This document shows, piece by piece, positions 14,181-27,975 of a DNA stretch of 64,000 nucleotides. The notes below the pieces were generated by a model. The model had not been told where the DNA came from, made no database searches, and saw only the letters and a program-made list of their open reading frames with translations. How positions within the stretch are numbered: the first letter of the stretch is position 1; the number at the start of each line of letters is the position of its first letter. The stretch spans positions 4,650,001 through 4,714,000 of the forward strand of contig NZ_CP094264.1 in NCBI RefSeq assembly GCF_023614235.1. Direction: 5' to 3'. Origin of the DNA: Streptomyces sp. MRC013 (GTDB lineage Bacteria; Actinomycetota; Actinomycetes; Streptomycetales; Streptomycetaceae). Position numbers and translations under genes: made by a program.

Positions 14181-15165
14181 ATGAAGCGTCACCTCATCTC
14201 GGCCGCCGACCTCACCAGGGACGACGCCGTCCTCGTCCTCGACACCGCCGAGGAGATGGCCCGCCTGGCCGACCGGCCGATCAAGAAGCTGCCCACCCTC
14301 CGCGGCCGGACGATCTGCAACCTCTTCTTCGAGGACTCCACCCGCACCCGGATCTCCTTCGAGGCCGCCGAGAAGCGCCTCTCCGCCGACGTCATCAACT
14401 TCTCCGCCAAGGGCTCCAGCGTCTCCAAGGGGGAGTCCCTCAAGGACACCGCCCAGACGCTCGCCGCCATGGGCGTCGACGCGGTCGTCATCCGGCACAG
14501 CGCCTCCGGCGCCCCCTACCGGCTCGCCAACTCCGGTTGGATCGACGCGCCCGTGATCAACGCCGGCGACGGCACCCACCAGCACCCCACCCAGGCCCTC
14601 CTCGACGCCTTCACCCTGCGCCGCCGCCTCGTCGGCCACGACGCCGGCGTCGGCCAGGACCTGTCCGGCAGGCGCGTCACCATCGTCGGGGACGTCCTCC
14701 ACAGCCGCGTCGCCCGCTCCAACGTCGACCTGCTCCACACCCTCGGCGCCGAGGTCACCCTCGTCGCCCCGCCGACCCCTCGTGCCCGTCGGCGTCGACG
14801 CCTGGCCCTGCGAGGTGTCGTACGACCTCGACAGCGCCCTGTCCAAGTGCGACGCCGTCATGATGCTGCGCGTCCAGCGCGAGCGGATGAACGCCGCCTT
14901 CTTCCCCACCGAGCGCGAGTACTCCCGCCGCTACGGCCTCGACGCCGAGCGGATGGCGAAGCTCCCCGACCACGCCGTCGTCATGCACCCCGGCCCCATG
15001 GTCCGCGGCATGGAGATCACCGCCGAGGTCGCCGACTCCCCCCGCTGCACCGTCGTCGAGCAGGTCGCGGGCGGCGTCTTCACCCGCATGGCCGTCCTCT
15101 ACCTGCTGCTCGGCGGCAACGAACCCGCCGTCACCCAGCCGTCGTCCCGTACCGAGGAGAAGTAA
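14181..15165 (+). CDS. pyrB: Aspartate carbamoyltransferase catalytic chain (single-base frameshift)
   Basis: Makes carbamoyl-aspartate, the first committed step of UMP synthesis. Carbamoyl-phosphate site [13 protein letters not shown], then [15 protein letters not shown] and the aspartate-domain motif [16 protein letters not shown]. The frame breaks at the C run 14776-14779: one C too many. Removing it joins EVTLVAPPT to [10 protein letters not shown] and gives 327 residues, including MLRVQRERM and [13 protein letters not shown]. Its stop is five bases before pyrC. All catalytic residues are present in the repaired reading. Confidence 0.93.
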
Positions 15166-15170
15166 CCAGC

Positions 15171-16457
15171 ATGAGCAAGACCCTGATCCGTGGTGCGAAG
15201 GTCCTCGGCGGCGAGGCCCGGGACGTCCTCATCGAGGGCGAGACGATCGCGCAGGTCGGCACGGGCCTGGACGCGGACGGCGCGACCGTGGTCGAGGCGG
15301 AGGGGCGCGTCCTCCTGCCCGGTCTCGTCGACCTCCACACCCATCTGCGCGAGCCCGGCCGCGAGGACTCCGAGACCGTCCTCACCGGCACCCGCGCCGC
15401 CGCGAGCGGCGGCTACACGGCCGTCTTCGCCATGGCCAACACCTTCCCCGTCGCCGACACCGCGGGCGTCGTCGAGCAGGTCTGGCGCCTCGGCCGGGAG
15501 CACGGCTACTGCGACGTGCAGCCCGTCGGCGCCGTCACCGTGGGCCTGGAGGGCAGGCAGCTCGCCGAGCTCGGCGCCATGCACGAGTCCGCCGCCGGCG
15601 TCACCGTCTTCTCCGACGACGGCAAGTGCGTCGACGACGCCGTGATCATGCGCCGCGCCCTGGAGTACGTGAAGGCGTTCGGCGGCGTCGTCGCCCAGCA
15701 CGCCCAGGAACCCCGGCTCACCGAGGGCGCCCAGATGAACGAGGGCGTCGTCTCCGCCGAGCTCGGCCTCGGCGGCTGGCCCGCCGTCGCCGAGGAGTCG
15801 ATCATCGCCCGCGACGTCCTCCTCGCCGAGCACGTCGGCTCCCGCGTCCACATCTGCCACCTGTCGACCGCCGGCTCCGTCGAGATCGTCCGCTGGGCCA
15901 AGTCCCGCGGCATCGACGTCACCGCCGAGGTCACCCCGCACCACCTCCTCCTCACCGACGAGACGGTCCGCACCTACGACCCCGTCTACAAGGTCAACCC
16001 GCCGCTGCGCACCGAGCGCGACGTGACGGCGCTGCGCGAGGCCCTCGCCGACGGCACGATCGACATCGTCGCCACCGACCACGCCCCGCACCCGCACGAG
16101 GACAAGGACTGCGAGTGGGCCGCCGCGGCCATGGGCATGGTCGGCCTGGAGACCGCGCTGTCCGTGGTCCAGCACACGATGGTCGACACCGGTCTCCTCG
16201 ACTGGGCGGCCGTCGCCGACCGCATGTCCTTCGCCCCCGCCCGGATCGGCGGCGCCACCGGCCACGGCCGCCCCGTCTCGGTGGGCGAGCCCGCGAACCT
16301 GACACTGGTCGACCCGGCATACCGTGGAGCGGTGGACCCCGCGGGCTTCGCCTCCCGCAGCCGCAACACCCCCTACGAGGGCCGCGAGCTGCCGGGACGC
16401 GTCACCCACACCTTCCTGCGGGGCAGGGCAACGCTCATGGACGGGAAGCTCGCGTGA
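15171..16457 (+). CDS. pyrC: Dihydroorotase
   Basis: Cyclises carbamoyl-aspartate to dihydroorotate. 428 residues, amidohydrolase fold of the class I type. The metal ligands are seen in [33 protein letters not shown] and [17 protein letters not shown] start with GAGGAGAAG just upstream inside the end of pyrB. Its stop overlaps the GTG of the next gene. Confidence 0.97.
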   Translation: MSKTLIRGAKVLGGEARDVLIEGETIAQVGTGLDADGATVVEAEGRVLLPGLVDLHTHLREPGREDSETVLTGTRAAASGGYTAVFAMANTFPVADTAGVVEQVWRLGREHGYCDVQPVGAVTVGLEGRQLAELGAMHESAAGVTVFSDDGKCVDDAVIMRRALEYVKAFGGVVAQHAQEPRLTEGAQMNEGVVSAELGLGGWPAVAEESIIARDVLLAEHVGSRVHICHLSTAGSVEIVRWAKSRGIDVTAEVTPHHLLLTDETVRTYDPVYKVNPPLRTERDVTALREALADGTIDIVATDHAPHPHEDKDCEWAAAAMGMVGLETALSVVQHTMVDTGLLDWAAVADRMSFAPARIGGATGHGRPVSVGEPANLTLVDPAYRGAVDPAGFASRSRNTPYEGRELPGRVTHTFLRGRATLMDGKLA

Positions 16458-17026
16458 CACCTCTGACCCCCCTCGCCGCCGAACCCCGGTCGGCCGAGGT
16501 GACCGACTGGACCGCCCGCCTCGGCTGGGTCGGCCTCCTCCTGCTCTTCGTGGTCCTCGCCTACTGGCTGATGCGCCAGGGCTGGAAATGGCGCGCCAGC
16601 CTCCAGTCCGCCCTGCCCGAGCTGCCCACCGCGCCGGAGGACCCCGGCGGGACGATCCTCTCCCTCGCGGGCCGCTACCACGGGTCCACCGCCGCCGGGC
16701 AGTGGCTCGAGCGCATCGTCGCCCGCGGCCTCGGCACCCGCAGCCGCGCAGAGCTGACCCTGACGGACGCGGGACTGGAGGTCGCACGCCCCGGGGCCGC
16801 CGACTTCTTCGTCCCGGCCGACCGGCTGCGCGGGGCCCGGCTCGACACGGGCATCGCCGGCAAGGTCCTCACCGAGGGCGGCCTGCTGGTCGTCACCTGG
16901 GTCCACGGCGGCCAGCTGATCGACTCCGGCTTCCGCTCCGACCGGGCGGCCGAGCACCCCGCGTGGGTCACCGCCATCAACTCCCTCAGCACCGAGAACA
17001 CCACGACGGAAGGCGCCGCACGATGA
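16454..17026 (+). CDS. Membrane-anchored PH-like protein of the pyr operon
   Basis: 190 residues. A single N-terminal membrane helix ([20 protein letters not shown], residues ~24-43) is followed by a soluble domain beginning [19 protein letters not shown] (here [15 protein letters not shown]) with a beta-rich ending ([20 protein letters not shown]). A protein of this type sits between pyrC and carA in streptomycetes; its function is unknown. Overlaps pyrC by GTGA and carA by ATGA, so it is certainly cotranscribed and its expression is tied to pyrimidine synthesis. Confidence 0.85.
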   Translation: MTPLTPLAAEPRSAEVTDWTARLGWVGLLLLFVVLAYWLMRQGWKWRASLQSALPELPTAPEDPGGTILSLAGRYHGSTAAGQWLERIVARGLGTRSRAELTLTDAGLEVARPGAADFFVPADRLRGARLDTGIAGKVLTEGGLLVVTWVHGGQLIDSGFRSDRAAEHPAWVTAINSLSTENTTTEGAAR

Positions 17027-18153
17027 CGACCTCCACCCGGGGAACCAGGGTTCCCGCCGTACTCGTCCTGGAGGACGGCCGCAGCTTCCGCGGCCGTGCC
17101 TACGGGGCCGTGGGGAGACGTTCGGCGAGGCCGTCTTCTCCACCGGCATGACCGGCTACCAGGAGACCCTGACCGACCCCTCGTACCACCGCCAGGTCGT
17201 CGTCATGACGGCCCCGCACGTCGGGAACACCGGCGTCAACGACGAGGACATGGAGTCCGCCCGCATCTGGGTCTCCGGCTACGTCGTCCGCGACCCCGCC
17301 CGGGTCCCCTCCAACTGGCGGTCCAGGCGCTCCCTCGACGAGGAGCTCCGGCGCCAGGGCGTCGTCGGGATCAGCGGTGTCGACACCCGCGCCCTCACCC
17401 GCCACCTGCGCGAGCGCGGCGCCATGCGGGTGGGCGTCTTCTCCGGCGAGGCCGTCACCGACGGGGCCGACATGCTGGCGAGGGTCCGCGCGCAGCCGCA
17501 GATGCAGGGCGCGGACCTCTCCGCCGAGGTCGCCACCGGGGAGGCCTACACCGTCCCGGCGATCGGCGAGAAGCGGTTCACGGTCGCCGCCGTGGACCTC
17601 GGCATCAAGGGGATGACTCCCCGCCGGATGGCCGAGCGCGGCATCGAGGTGCACGTCCTGCCCGCCACGGCCACCGTCGACGACGTGTACGCCGTGAACC
17701 CCGACGGGGTGTTCTTCTCCAACGGCCCCGGCGACCCGGCCACCGCCGACGGCCCGGTGGCCGTCATGCGCGGCGTGCTGGAGCGCGGGACGCCCCTGTT
17801 CGGCATCTGCTTCGGCAACCAGATCCTCGGCCGGGCCCTGGGCTTCGGCACCTACAAGCTGAAGTACGGCCACCGCGGCATCAACCAGCCGGTGCAGGAC
17901 CGTACGACCGGGAGGGTCGAGGTGACCGCGCACAACCACGGCTTCGCCGTCGACGCCCCGCTCGACACGGTGTCCGAGACGCCGTTCGGCCGCGTCCAGG
18001 TCTCGCACGTGTGCCTGAACGACGACGTGGTCGAGGGCCTGCAGTGCCTCGACCGGCCGGCCTTCAGCGTCCAGTACCACCCCGAAGCGGCAGCGGGCCC
18101 GCACGACGCCGCCTACCTGTTCGACCGCTTCGTGAAGCTCATGGAGGGCCAGC

Positions 18154-18161
<8 letters not shown>
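17023..18161 (+). CDS. carA: Carbamoyl-phosphate synthase small chain (single-base frameshift)
   Basis: Glutaminase subunit that feeds ammonia to CarB. The start ([21 protein letters not shown]) and the rest ([24 protein letters not shown]) are in different frames. The break is at the G run 17112-17115, where one G is missing; repair gives 379 residues. The class I amidotransferase triad is intact: Cys in [11 protein letters not shown], His and Glu in [15 protein letters not shown] overlaps the preceding stop. Its stop overlaps the carB GTG by eight bases. Confidence 0.94.
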
Positions 18162-21462
<3,301 letters not shown>

Positions 21463-21471
21463 CAGCCCACG

Positions 21472-21499
21472 GGGGGACACCGCCACCGCGGTGTCCCCC
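21472..21499 (+). terminator. Hairpin between carB and pyrD
   Basis: 11-bp stem (GGGGGACACCG with CGGTGTCCCCC) with a six-base loop, starting ten bases after the carB stop and ending 25 bases before the pyrD start. It is a possible partial terminator or processing site inside the pyr cluster. Confidence 0.6.
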
Positions 21500-21524
21500 T
21501 CCTCATGAGGACACAGCCACCCGA

Positions 21525-22629
21525 ATGTACGAACTCTTCTTCAACCTCGTCTTCAAGCGGATGGACCCGGAGCGCGCCCACCACGCGGCCGTCCGCTGGA
21601 TCCGCCTCGCCGCCGCCGTACCCGTGCTGCGCACCTTCGTCGCCGCCGTCCTCGCCCCCCCGCCACGGGGAGCTGCGCACCGAGGCCCTCGGCCTGCGGA
21701 TGCACGGCCCCTTCGGGCTCGCCGCCGGCTTCGACAAGAACGCCGTCGCGATCGACGGCATGGCGATGCTCGGTTTCGACCACGTCGAGATCGGTACGGT
21801 CACCGGCGAGCCCCAGCCGGGGAACCCCGGCAAGCGCCTCTTCCGCCTCGTGCCGGACCGGGCCCTGATCAACCGCATGGGTTTCAACAACGAGGGCTCC
21901 GCGGCCGTCGCGGAACGGCTGCGCGCACGCGTGCCGGTGTTCAGGACCGTCGTAGGCGTCAACATCGGCAAGACCAAGGCCGTCCCCGAGGCCGAGGCCG
22001 TCGCGGACTACGTGAAGTCCACCGAGCGCCTGGCCCGCCACGCCGACTACCTCGTCGTCAACGTCTCCTCGCCCAACACCCCCGGCCTGCGGAACCTCCA
22101 GGTCACGGAGGCGCTCCGCCCGCTGCTCACCGCGGTGCGCGAGGCCGCCGACCGCACGGTCCCAAACCGCCGCGTACCGCTCCTGGTGAAGATCGCCCCC
22201 GACCTGGCCGACGAGGACGTCGACGCCGTCGCCGACCTCGCCGTGGAGCTGGGCCTGGACGGGATCATCGCCACCAACACCACCGTCGCCCGCGACGGCC
22301 TCGCCTCCGACCCGGCGCTCGTCGCGGAGACCGGCGGCCTGTCCGGGGCCCCCCTCAAGGAGCGCTCCCTGGAGGTCCTGCGCCGCCTCCACGCGCGCGT
22401 GGGCGACCGGCTCGTCCTCGTCGGCGTCGGCGGTGTCGAGGACGCCGAGGACGCCTGGCGGCGCATCCTCGCCGGCGCCACCCTCGTCCAGGGCTACAGC
22501 GCCCTCATCTACCGGGGGCCCTTCTACGCCCGCGCCGTCCACAAGGGCCTCGCGGCCCGGCTCAAGGCATCCCCGTACGCCACCCTCGCCGACGCCGTCG
22601 GCGCGGACACCCGGAAGGCGGCCCAGTGA
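21525..22629 (+). CDS. pyrD: Dihydroorotate dehydrogenase, quinone-dependent class 2 (single-base frameshift)
   Basis: Oxidises dihydroorotate to orotate and passes electrons to membrane quinone. The N-terminal helical membrane-association segment ([20 protein letters not shown]) marks class 2. The FMN barrel has [25 protein letters not shown], the catalytic-Ser region [15 protein letters not shown] and [12 protein letters not shown]. The frame breaks in a run of seven C at 21655-21661; with six C the protein is continuous ([17 protein letters not shown]) and 367 residues long. Stop overlaps pyrF. Confidence 0.94.
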
Positions 22630-23465
22630 CCCCCGCACCCTTCGGCGCCCGCCTCCGCGAGGCCATGGACACCCGCGGCCCGCTCTGCGTCGGCATCGAC
22701 CCGCACGCCTCCCTGCTCTCCGCCTGGGGCCTCGCCGACGACGTCCGCGGCCTGGAGGCCTTCACCCGCACCGTGGTGGACGCGCTGGCCGGCACCGTCG
22801 CCGTCTTCAAGCCGCAGAGCGCCTTCTTCGAGCGGTTCGGCTCGCGCGGCGTCGCGGTCCTGGAGAGGGCCGTCGCCGACCTGCGGGACGCCGGCGCCCT
22901 GGTCGTCATGGACGCCAAGCGCGGCGACATCGGCTCCACCATGGCCGCGTACGCGGAGGCGTTCCTGCGCGAGGGGTCGCCGCTGTTCTCGGACGCACTG
23001 ACCGTCTCCCCGTACCTGGGCTACGGCTCCCTGAGGCCCGCCGTCGACCTGGCGCGCGAGAGCGGCGCCGGCCTGTTCGTCCTCGCCCTGACCTCCAACC
23101 CGGAGGGCGCCGAGGTCCAGCGGGCCGTGCGCGGGGACGGGCGGAGCGTCGGGGCGACCGTGCTGGCGCACCTCGCCGCGGAGAACGCGGGACGGACCCC
23201 CATGGGCTCCTTCGGCGCGGTGGTCGGCGCCACCCTCGGCGACCTGTCCTCCTTCGACCTGGACGTCAACGGCCCCCTCCTGGCCCCGGGCATCGGCGCG
23301 CAGGGCGCCACCCCGGCCGACCTGCCGGCCGTCTTCGGCGCCGCCGTGCGCAACGTCGTCCCCCACGTCAGCCGCGGCGTCCTGCGGCACGGCCCGGATG
23401 CGGCGGCCCTCAGGAGCGCGGCGGAGCGGTACGCGGACGAGGTGCGGATCGCCGTCGGCGGCTGA
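22626..23465 (+). CDS. pyrF: Orotidine-5'-phosphate decarboxylase (type 2, long form)
   Basis: Final step to UMP. 279 residues, the longer subfamily found in actinobacteria and myxobacteria. [11 protein letters not shown] near the N-terminus and the catalytic Lys/Asp motif [19 protein letters not shown] identify it. GTG start overlapping the pyrD stop (GTGA). Last gene of the pyrimidine cluster. Confidence 0.96.
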   Translation: MTPAPFGARLREAMDTRGPLCVGIDPHASLLSAWGLADDVRGLEAFTRTVVDALAGTVAVFKPQSAFFERFGSRGVAVLERAVADLRDAGALVVMDAKRGDIGSTMAAYAEAFLREGSPLFSDALTVSPYLGYGSLRPAVDLARESGAGLFVLALTSNPEGAEVQRAVRGDGRSVGATVLAHLAAENAGRTPMGSFGAVVGATLGDLSSFDLDVNGPLLAPGIGAQGATPADLPAVFGAAVRNVVPHVSRGVLRHGPDAAALRSAAERYADEVRIAVGG

Positions 23466-23773
23466 ACCCCGCGGAGTGCTCCGCACCGCACGGACGCCCG
23501 CTCCGCCCGGCGGGGGAGCGCGGAACGGCTCGTGACGGTTGTTGACGTATTCAAGCCCCAAACGGAGGCGTTATGTCTTGTTTGTCTGGCAGGATCGATG
23601 CTGACCAGGACTTTTCCTCTGTTCTCGGTGACTCTGGCGGCCCCGGCCGCTAGTCTCCGACGAGAGTCAGCGTTCGCAGCGGTCACTGCGTTGCTCGTTG
23701 CTCGCTCGGTGTGGGCCGACTAGGTTCCTCACCGGTCCGTATCCGACAGTTCGACATCCGAGGTGACGTAGGC
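23466..23773 (+). promoter_or_regulatory. Long sIHF leader/promoter region
   Basis: 308 bases without a supported gene. Just after pyrF is a small stem-loop (GCGGA/TCCGC, 23471-23484). From 23531 to 23760 the DNA is clearly less G+C-rich than its surroundings. A reasonable promoter is GTGACT at 23628-23633 and TAGTCT at 23651-23656 with a 17-base spacer, which would leave a leader of over 100 nt before sIHF. A TTGACG at 23540 has no well-spaced -10. Confidence 0.4.
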
Positions 23774-24097
23774 GTGGCTCTTCCGCCCCTTACCCCTGAA
23801 CAGCGCGCAGCCGCGCTCGAAAAGGCCGCCGCGGCTCGCCGGGAGCGGGCCGAGGTCAAGAATCGACTCAAGCACTCCGGCGCCTCGCTCCACGAGGTCA
23901 TCAAACAGGGCCAGGAGAACGACGTCATCGGCAAGATGAAGGTCTCCGCCCTCCTGGAGTCCCTGCCGGGCGTGGGCAAGGTCCGCGCCAAGCAGATCAT
24001 GGAGCGGCTGGGCATCTCCGAGAGCCGCCGCGTCCGCGGGCTCGGCTCCAACCAGATCGCGTCCCTGGAGCGCGAATTCGGCGGCCCCAAGGCCTGA
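23774..24097 (+). CDS. sihf: Streptomyces integration host factor (sIHF)
   Basis: Small actinobacterial nucleoid protein that binds DNA without sequence specificity and affects sporulation and antibiotic production in S. coelicolor. The chosen GTG at 23774 gives [18 protein letters not shown] and 107 residues, matching the known size; an upstream in-frame start would add a non-conserved tail. The helix-two-turns-helix DNA-binding part is [21 protein letters not shown]. Followed by gmk on the same strand. Confidence 0.96.
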   Translation: MALPPLTPEQRAAALEKAAAARRERAEVKNRLKHSGASLHEVIKQGQENDVIGKMKVSALLESLPGVGKVRAKQIMERLGISESRRVRGLGSNQIASLEREFGGPKA

Positions 24098-24146
24098 CGG
24101 CCGGCGCCCGGCGTCCGGAGCCCCCGGGAGCTGGAATAATCGCCCC

Positions 24147-24740
24147 ATGGCTGCAACATCCCGGGGGACGACCCCCGAGCCCCCGGTCGTACGTCCGCGG
24201 CTGACCGTGCTCTCCGGCCCCTCCGGGGTCGGCAAGAGCACGGTCGTCGCCCATATGCGCAAGGTCCACCCGGAGGTCTGGCTCTCGGTGTCGGCCACGA
24301 CCCGCGAGCCGCGCCCCGGCGAGCAGGACGGCGTGCAGTACCACTTCGTCACGGACGACGAGTTCGACAAGCTCGTCGCCAACGGCGAGCTGCTGGAGTG
24401 GGCCGAGTTCGCAGGCAACCGCTACGGCACGCCGCGCCGGGCCGTAGCGGACCGGCTGGAGGCCGGTGAGCCCGTCCTCCTGGAGATCGACCTCCAGGGC
24501 GCCCGGCTGGTCCGCGAGTCCATGCCCGACGCCCGGCTGGTCTTCCTCGCCCCGCCGAGCTGGGACGAGCTGGTCCGGCGGCTCACCGGCCGCGGCACCG
24601 AGTCGCCCGAGGTGATCGAGCGGCGCCTGGCGGCGGCCAGGGTGGAGCTCGCCGCCGAGTCCGAGTTCGACACCACCCTGGTCAACACCTCCGTCGAGGA
24701 CGTGGCGCGTGAGCTGCTAGCCTTGATGGACGTTGTCTGA
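24147..24740 (+). CDS. gmk: Guanylate kinase
   Basis: Phosphorylates GMP to GDP. 197 residues: P-loop [19 protein letters not shown]-binding [21 protein letters not shown] and [13 protein letters not shown], then [15 protein letters not shown] stretch of ~15 residues precedes the P-loop domain. The gmk-rpoZ-coaBC-metK-priA-fmt order is conserved in actinobacteria. Confidence 0.97.
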   Translation: MAATSRGTTPEPPVVRPRLTVLSGPSGVGKSTVVAHMRKVHPEVWLSVSATTREPRPGEQDGVQYHFVTDDEFDKLVANGELLEWAEFAGNRYGTPRRAVADRLEAGEPVLLEIDLQGARLVRESMPDARLVFLAPPSWDELVRRLTGRGTESPEVIERRLAAARVELAAESEFDTTLVNTSVEDVARELLALMDVV

Positions 24741-24773
24741 TTTCTCCTTGTCCACTTTTTCGGAAGGTAGAGC

Positions 24774-25043
24774 GTGTCCTCTTCCATCACCGCGCCCGAG
24801 GGCATCATCAACCCGCCGATCGACGAGCTGCTCGAGGCCACGGACTCGAAGTACAGCCTCGTGATCTACGCGGCCAAGCGCGCGCGGCAGATCAACGCGT
24901 ACTACTCGCAGCTCGGTGAGGGCCTGCTCGAGTACGTCGGTCCGCTGGTGGACACCCACGTCCACGAGAAGCCGCTCTCGATCGCCCTGCGGGAGATCAA
25001 CGCGGGCCTGCTGACCTCCGAGGCCGTCGAGGGCCCGGCGTAG
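24774..25043 (+). CDS. rpoZ: RNA polymerase omega subunit
   Basis: 89 residues. Conserved core [18 protein letters not shown], then [20 protein letters not shown] and the C-terminal [16 protein letters not shown]. It helps assemble and stabilise the beta' subunit of RNA polymerase. GTG start behind GGAAGGTAGAGC. Followed by a strong hairpin terminator. Confidence 0.97.
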   Translation: MSSSITAPEGIINPPIDELLEATDSKYSLVIYAAKRARQINAYYSQLGEGLLEYVGPLVDTHVHEKPLSIALREINAGLLTSEAVEGPA

Positions 25044-25066
25044 TAAGAGCCCCCAGCGTCATCACC

Positions 25067-25092
25067 AGGCCCGGCGGACCCCCGCCGGGCCT
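25067..25092 (+). terminator. Terminator after rpoZ
   Basis: Perfect 11-bp stem (AGGCCCGGCGG with CCGCCGGGCCT) and a four-base loop, 23 bases after the rpoZ stop. Confidence 0.8.
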
Positions 25093-25197
25093 GTGGTGTG
25101 CCCCGGAAACCGCGAGGCCCGGCGGCCCGCGGCCCCCCGGGGCCGCGCAGTCCCGGAACACCGGGACGCCGTACCAACCCCCAGAGCGGGAGGCGCA

Positions 25198-26406
25198 GTG
25201 CCCAAGCCCAAGGTCGTCCTCGGAGTCAGCGGCGGCATCGCCGCCTACAAGGCGTGCGAGCTGCTGCGCCGGCTGACCGAGTCGGGCCATGACGTACGGG
25301 TCGTCCCGACCGCGTCCGCCCTCCACTTCGTCGGCGCCGCGACCTGGTCGGCGCTCTCCGGCAACCCGGTCTCCGCCCGGGTCTGGGACGACGTCCACGA
25401 GGTGCCGCACGTCCGCATCGGGCAGGCGGCCGACCTCGTCGTCGTCGCCCCCTGCACGGCCGACACGCTCGCCAGGGCCGCCCACGGCCTCGCGGACGAC
25501 CTCCTGACCAACACGCTCCTCACCGCCCGCTGCCCGGTGGTCTTCGCCCCCGCCATGCACACCGAGATGTGGGAGCACCCGGCCACCCGGGAGAACGTCG
25601 CCACGCTGCGCCGCCGCGGCGCCGTGGTCGTCGAGCCCGCCGTCGGCCGCCTCACCGGCGCCGACACCGGCAAGGGCCGGCTCCCCGACCCGGCCGAGAT
25701 CTTCGAGGTCTGCCGGCGGGTCCTCGCCCGCGGCGCCGCCGGACCCGACCTCGCGGGCCGCCACGTCGTGGTCAGCGCCGGCGGCACCCGCGAGCCGCTC
25801 GACCCCGTCCGGTACCTGGGGAACCGCTCCTCCGGCAAGCAGGGCTACGCCCTCGCCCGCACCGCCGTCGCCCGCGGCGCCCGCGTCACCCTCGTCGAGG
25901 CCAACACCGGCATGCCCGACCCGGCCGGCGCCGACGTCGTCCACGTGGGGACGGCCGTCCAGCTGCGCGAGGCCGTCTTGGAGGCCGCCGCGGACGCCGA
26001 CGCCGTCGTCATGGCCGCGGCCGTCGCCGACTTCCGCCCCGCCGTGTACGCCGAAGGCAAGATCAAGAAGCGGGAGGGCGAGGAGCCCGCACCCGTCGCC
26101 CTCGTCCGCAACCCGGACGTCCTCGCGGAGCTCTCCGCGGGCCGCGCCCACCCCGGCCAGGTCGTCGTCGGCTTCGCGGCCGAGACCGACGACGTCCTCG
26201 CGAACGGCCGGGCCAAACTCCGCCGCAAGGGCTGCGACCTGCTCGTCGTCAACGAGGTGGGGGAGCACAGGACCTTCGGCTCCGAGGAGAACGAGGCCGT
26301 CGTCCTCGGCTCCGACGGCACGCAGACGCCCGTCCCCCACGGGCCCAAGGAGGCCCTCGCGGACATCGTGTGGGACCAGGTGGCGACCCGGCTGCCACGA
26401 GGGTGA
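25198..26406 (+). CDS. coaBC: Bifunctional phosphopantothenoylcysteine decarboxylase / phosphopantothenate-cysteine ligase
   Basis: Two successive steps of coenzyme A synthesis. The N-terminal flavoprotein decarboxylase CoaC (residues ~1-185) starts KVVLGVSGGIAAYKACELLR and includes VVVAPCTADTLARAA, FAPAMHTEMWEHPAT and the catalytic-His region EVPHVRIGQ. The CoaB ligase (from ~190) has VVSAGGTREPLDPVRYLGNR, SSGKQGYALA and AAAVADFRPAVYAEGKIKK. 402 residues; GTG start chosen for its GGGAGG ribosome binding site and the immediate KPKVVLGVSGG start. Confidence 0.97.
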   Translation: MPKPKVVLGVSGGIAAYKACELLRRLTESGHDVRVVPTASALHFVGAATWSALSGNPVSARVWDDVHEVPHVRIGQAADLVVVAPCTADTLARAAHGLADDLLTNTLLTARCPVVFAPAMHTEMWEHPATRENVATLRRRGAVVVEPAVGRLTGADTGKGRLPDPAEIFEVCRRVLARGAAGPDLAGRHVVVSAGGTREPLDPVRYLGNRSSGKQGYALARTAVARGARVTLVEANTGMPDPAGADVVHVGTAVQLREAVLEAAADADAVVMAAAVADFRPAVYAEGKIKKREGEEPAPVALVRNPDVLAELSAGRAHPGQVVVGFAAETDDVLANGRAKLRRKGCDLLVVNEVGEHRTFGSEENEAVVLGSDGTQTPVPHGPKEALADIVWDQVATRLPRG

Positions 26407-26640
26407 ACGCCGTGATTCCCCTCACAGCCGGGCGGCCTCGCGGACCGGGCGACTCCCCGCACCGGAGCTGATCTCGCCGTCGGCGCGGGGCCGGCGGGGC
26501 GATCGGACCCGCGCCGTGCGAGACGCCCTGGCCCCAAGTCGGAAGGCGCCCGATAAGCTGTTCCCGGAACGACGCGGGGCGCAGCCCCCTGCCGGTCCAC
26601 CGACGATCAGCCAGCAGCCGCTGCAAACCCAGGGAGCATC

Positions 26641-27849
26641 GTGTCCCGTCGCCTGTTCACCTCGGAATCCGTGACCGAGGGTCACCCCGACAAGATCGCT
26701 GACCAGATCAGCGACGCCGTCCTCGACGCGCTGCTGCGGGAGGACCCCACTTCCCGCGTCGCCGTGGAGACGTTGATCACCACCGGTCTGGTGCACGTCG
26801 CCGGCGAGGTGACCACCAAGGCGTACGCCGACATCCCGACGCTGGTGCGCGAGAAGATCCTGGAGATCGGCTACGACTCCTCGAAGAAGGGCTTCGACGG
26901 GGCGTCCTGCGGGGTGTCGGTGTCGATCGGCGCGCAGTCCCCGGACATCGCCCAGGGCGTGGACGCTGCCTACGAGCGGCGTGTGGAAGGGGACGAGGAC
27001 GAGCTGGACGCGCAGGGCGCCGGCGACCAGGGGCTGATGTTCGGCTACGCGTCGGACGAGACGCCGGAGCTGATGCCGCTGCCGATCCACCTGGCGCACC
27101 GGCTGTCCAGGCGGCTGACGGAGGTCCGCAAGAACGGCACGATCCCCTACCTGCGCCCGGACGGCAAGACGCAGGTGACCGTCGAGTACGACGGCGACAA
27201 GGCCGTGCGGCTGGACACGGTGGTGGTCTCCTCGCAGCACGCCAGTGACATCGACCTGGACTCGCTGCTGACCCCCGACATCCGCGAGTTCGTCGTCGAG
27301 CACGTGCTGGCGGGGCTGCTGGAGGACGGGATCAAGCTGGAGACCAAGGACTACCGCCTGCTGGTCAACCCCACGGGCCGGTTCGAGATCGGCGGGCCGA
27401 TGGGTGACGCCGGGCTGACCGGCCGGAAGATCATCATCGACACCTACGGAGGCATGGCCCGCCACGGCGGCGGGGCGTTCTCGGGCAAGGACCCCTCCAA
27501 GGTCGACCGTTCGGCGGCCTACGCGATGCGCTGGGTCGCCAAGAACGTCGTCGCCGCCGGTCTGGCCTCCCGCTGCGAGGTGCAGGTGGCCTACGCCATC
27601 GGCAAGGCCGAGCCGGTGGGCCTGTTCGTGGAGACCTTCGGCACCGCCAAGGTGGACGTCGAGCGGATCGAGAGCGCCATCGCCGAGGTCTTCGACCTCC
27701 GTCCGGCGGCGATCATCCGCGACCTGGACCTGCTGCGTCCGATCTACTCGCAGACGGCCGCCTACGGCCACTTCGGCCGCGAGCTGCCCGACTTCACCTG
27801 GGAGCGCACCGACCGCGTCGACGCCCTCCGCAGGGCCGCGGGCCTGTAG
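26641..27849 (+). CDS. metK: S-adenosylmethionine synthetase
   Basis: Makes SAM from methionine and ATP. 402 residues: [21 protein letters not shown] with the ATP-contacting His, then [12 protein letters not shown], the P-loop-like [19 protein letters not shown] and the end [15 protein letters not shown]. The 234 bases upstream show no recognisable SAM riboswitch. Bracketed by hairpins after rpoZ and after metK. In Streptomyces, extra MetK stimulates antibiotic production. Confidence 0.98.
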   Translation: MSRRLFTSESVTEGHPDKIADQISDAVLDALLREDPTSRVAVETLITTGLVHVAGEVTTKAYADIPTLVREKILEIGYDSSKKGFDGASCGVSVSIGAQSPDIAQGVDAAYERRVEGDEDELDAQGAGDQGLMFGYASDETPELMPLPIHLAHRLSRRLTEVRKNGTIPYLRPDGKTQVTVEYDGDKAVRLDTVVVSSQHASDIDLDSLLTPDIREFVVEHVLAGLLEDGIKLETKDYRLLVNPTGRFEIGGPMGDAGLTGRKIIIDTYGGMARHGGGAFSGKDPSKVDRSAAYAMRWVAKNVVAAGLASRCEVQVAYAIGKAEPVGLFVETFGTAKVDVERIESAIAEVFDLRPAAIIRDLDLLRPIYSQTAAYGHFGRELPDFTWERTDRVDALRRAAGL

Positions 27850-27869
27850 GCCCGTCCGCGCCCGGCGCA

Positions 27870-27909
27870 CCGGAGGCCGGCCCCGTCCCGTACGGAGGCC
27901 GGCCTCCGG
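27870..27909 (+). terminator. Terminator after metK
   Basis: Perfect 13-bp stem (CCGGAGGCCGGCC with GGCCGGCCTCCGG) around a 14-base loop, 20 bases after the metK stop. Confidence 0.8.
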
Positions 27910-27975
27910 CGTTCCCGGACGCCCGCGCCCCGCGATCGCGGCGCGGTGTCGGTGGCGTCTGGTAGGCATGGGGCC

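Noticed and set aside
23532..23723. Possible 63-residue protein upstream of sIHF
   Set aside because: Codon use is unlike the neighbours (many A/T-ending codons, a TTA and several GTT/CTT), with no ribosome binding site; treated as leader DNA.
26407..26640. SAM riboswitch upstream of metK
   Set aside because: No conserved SAM-I, SAM-II or SAM-IV core could be recognised in the 234 bases.
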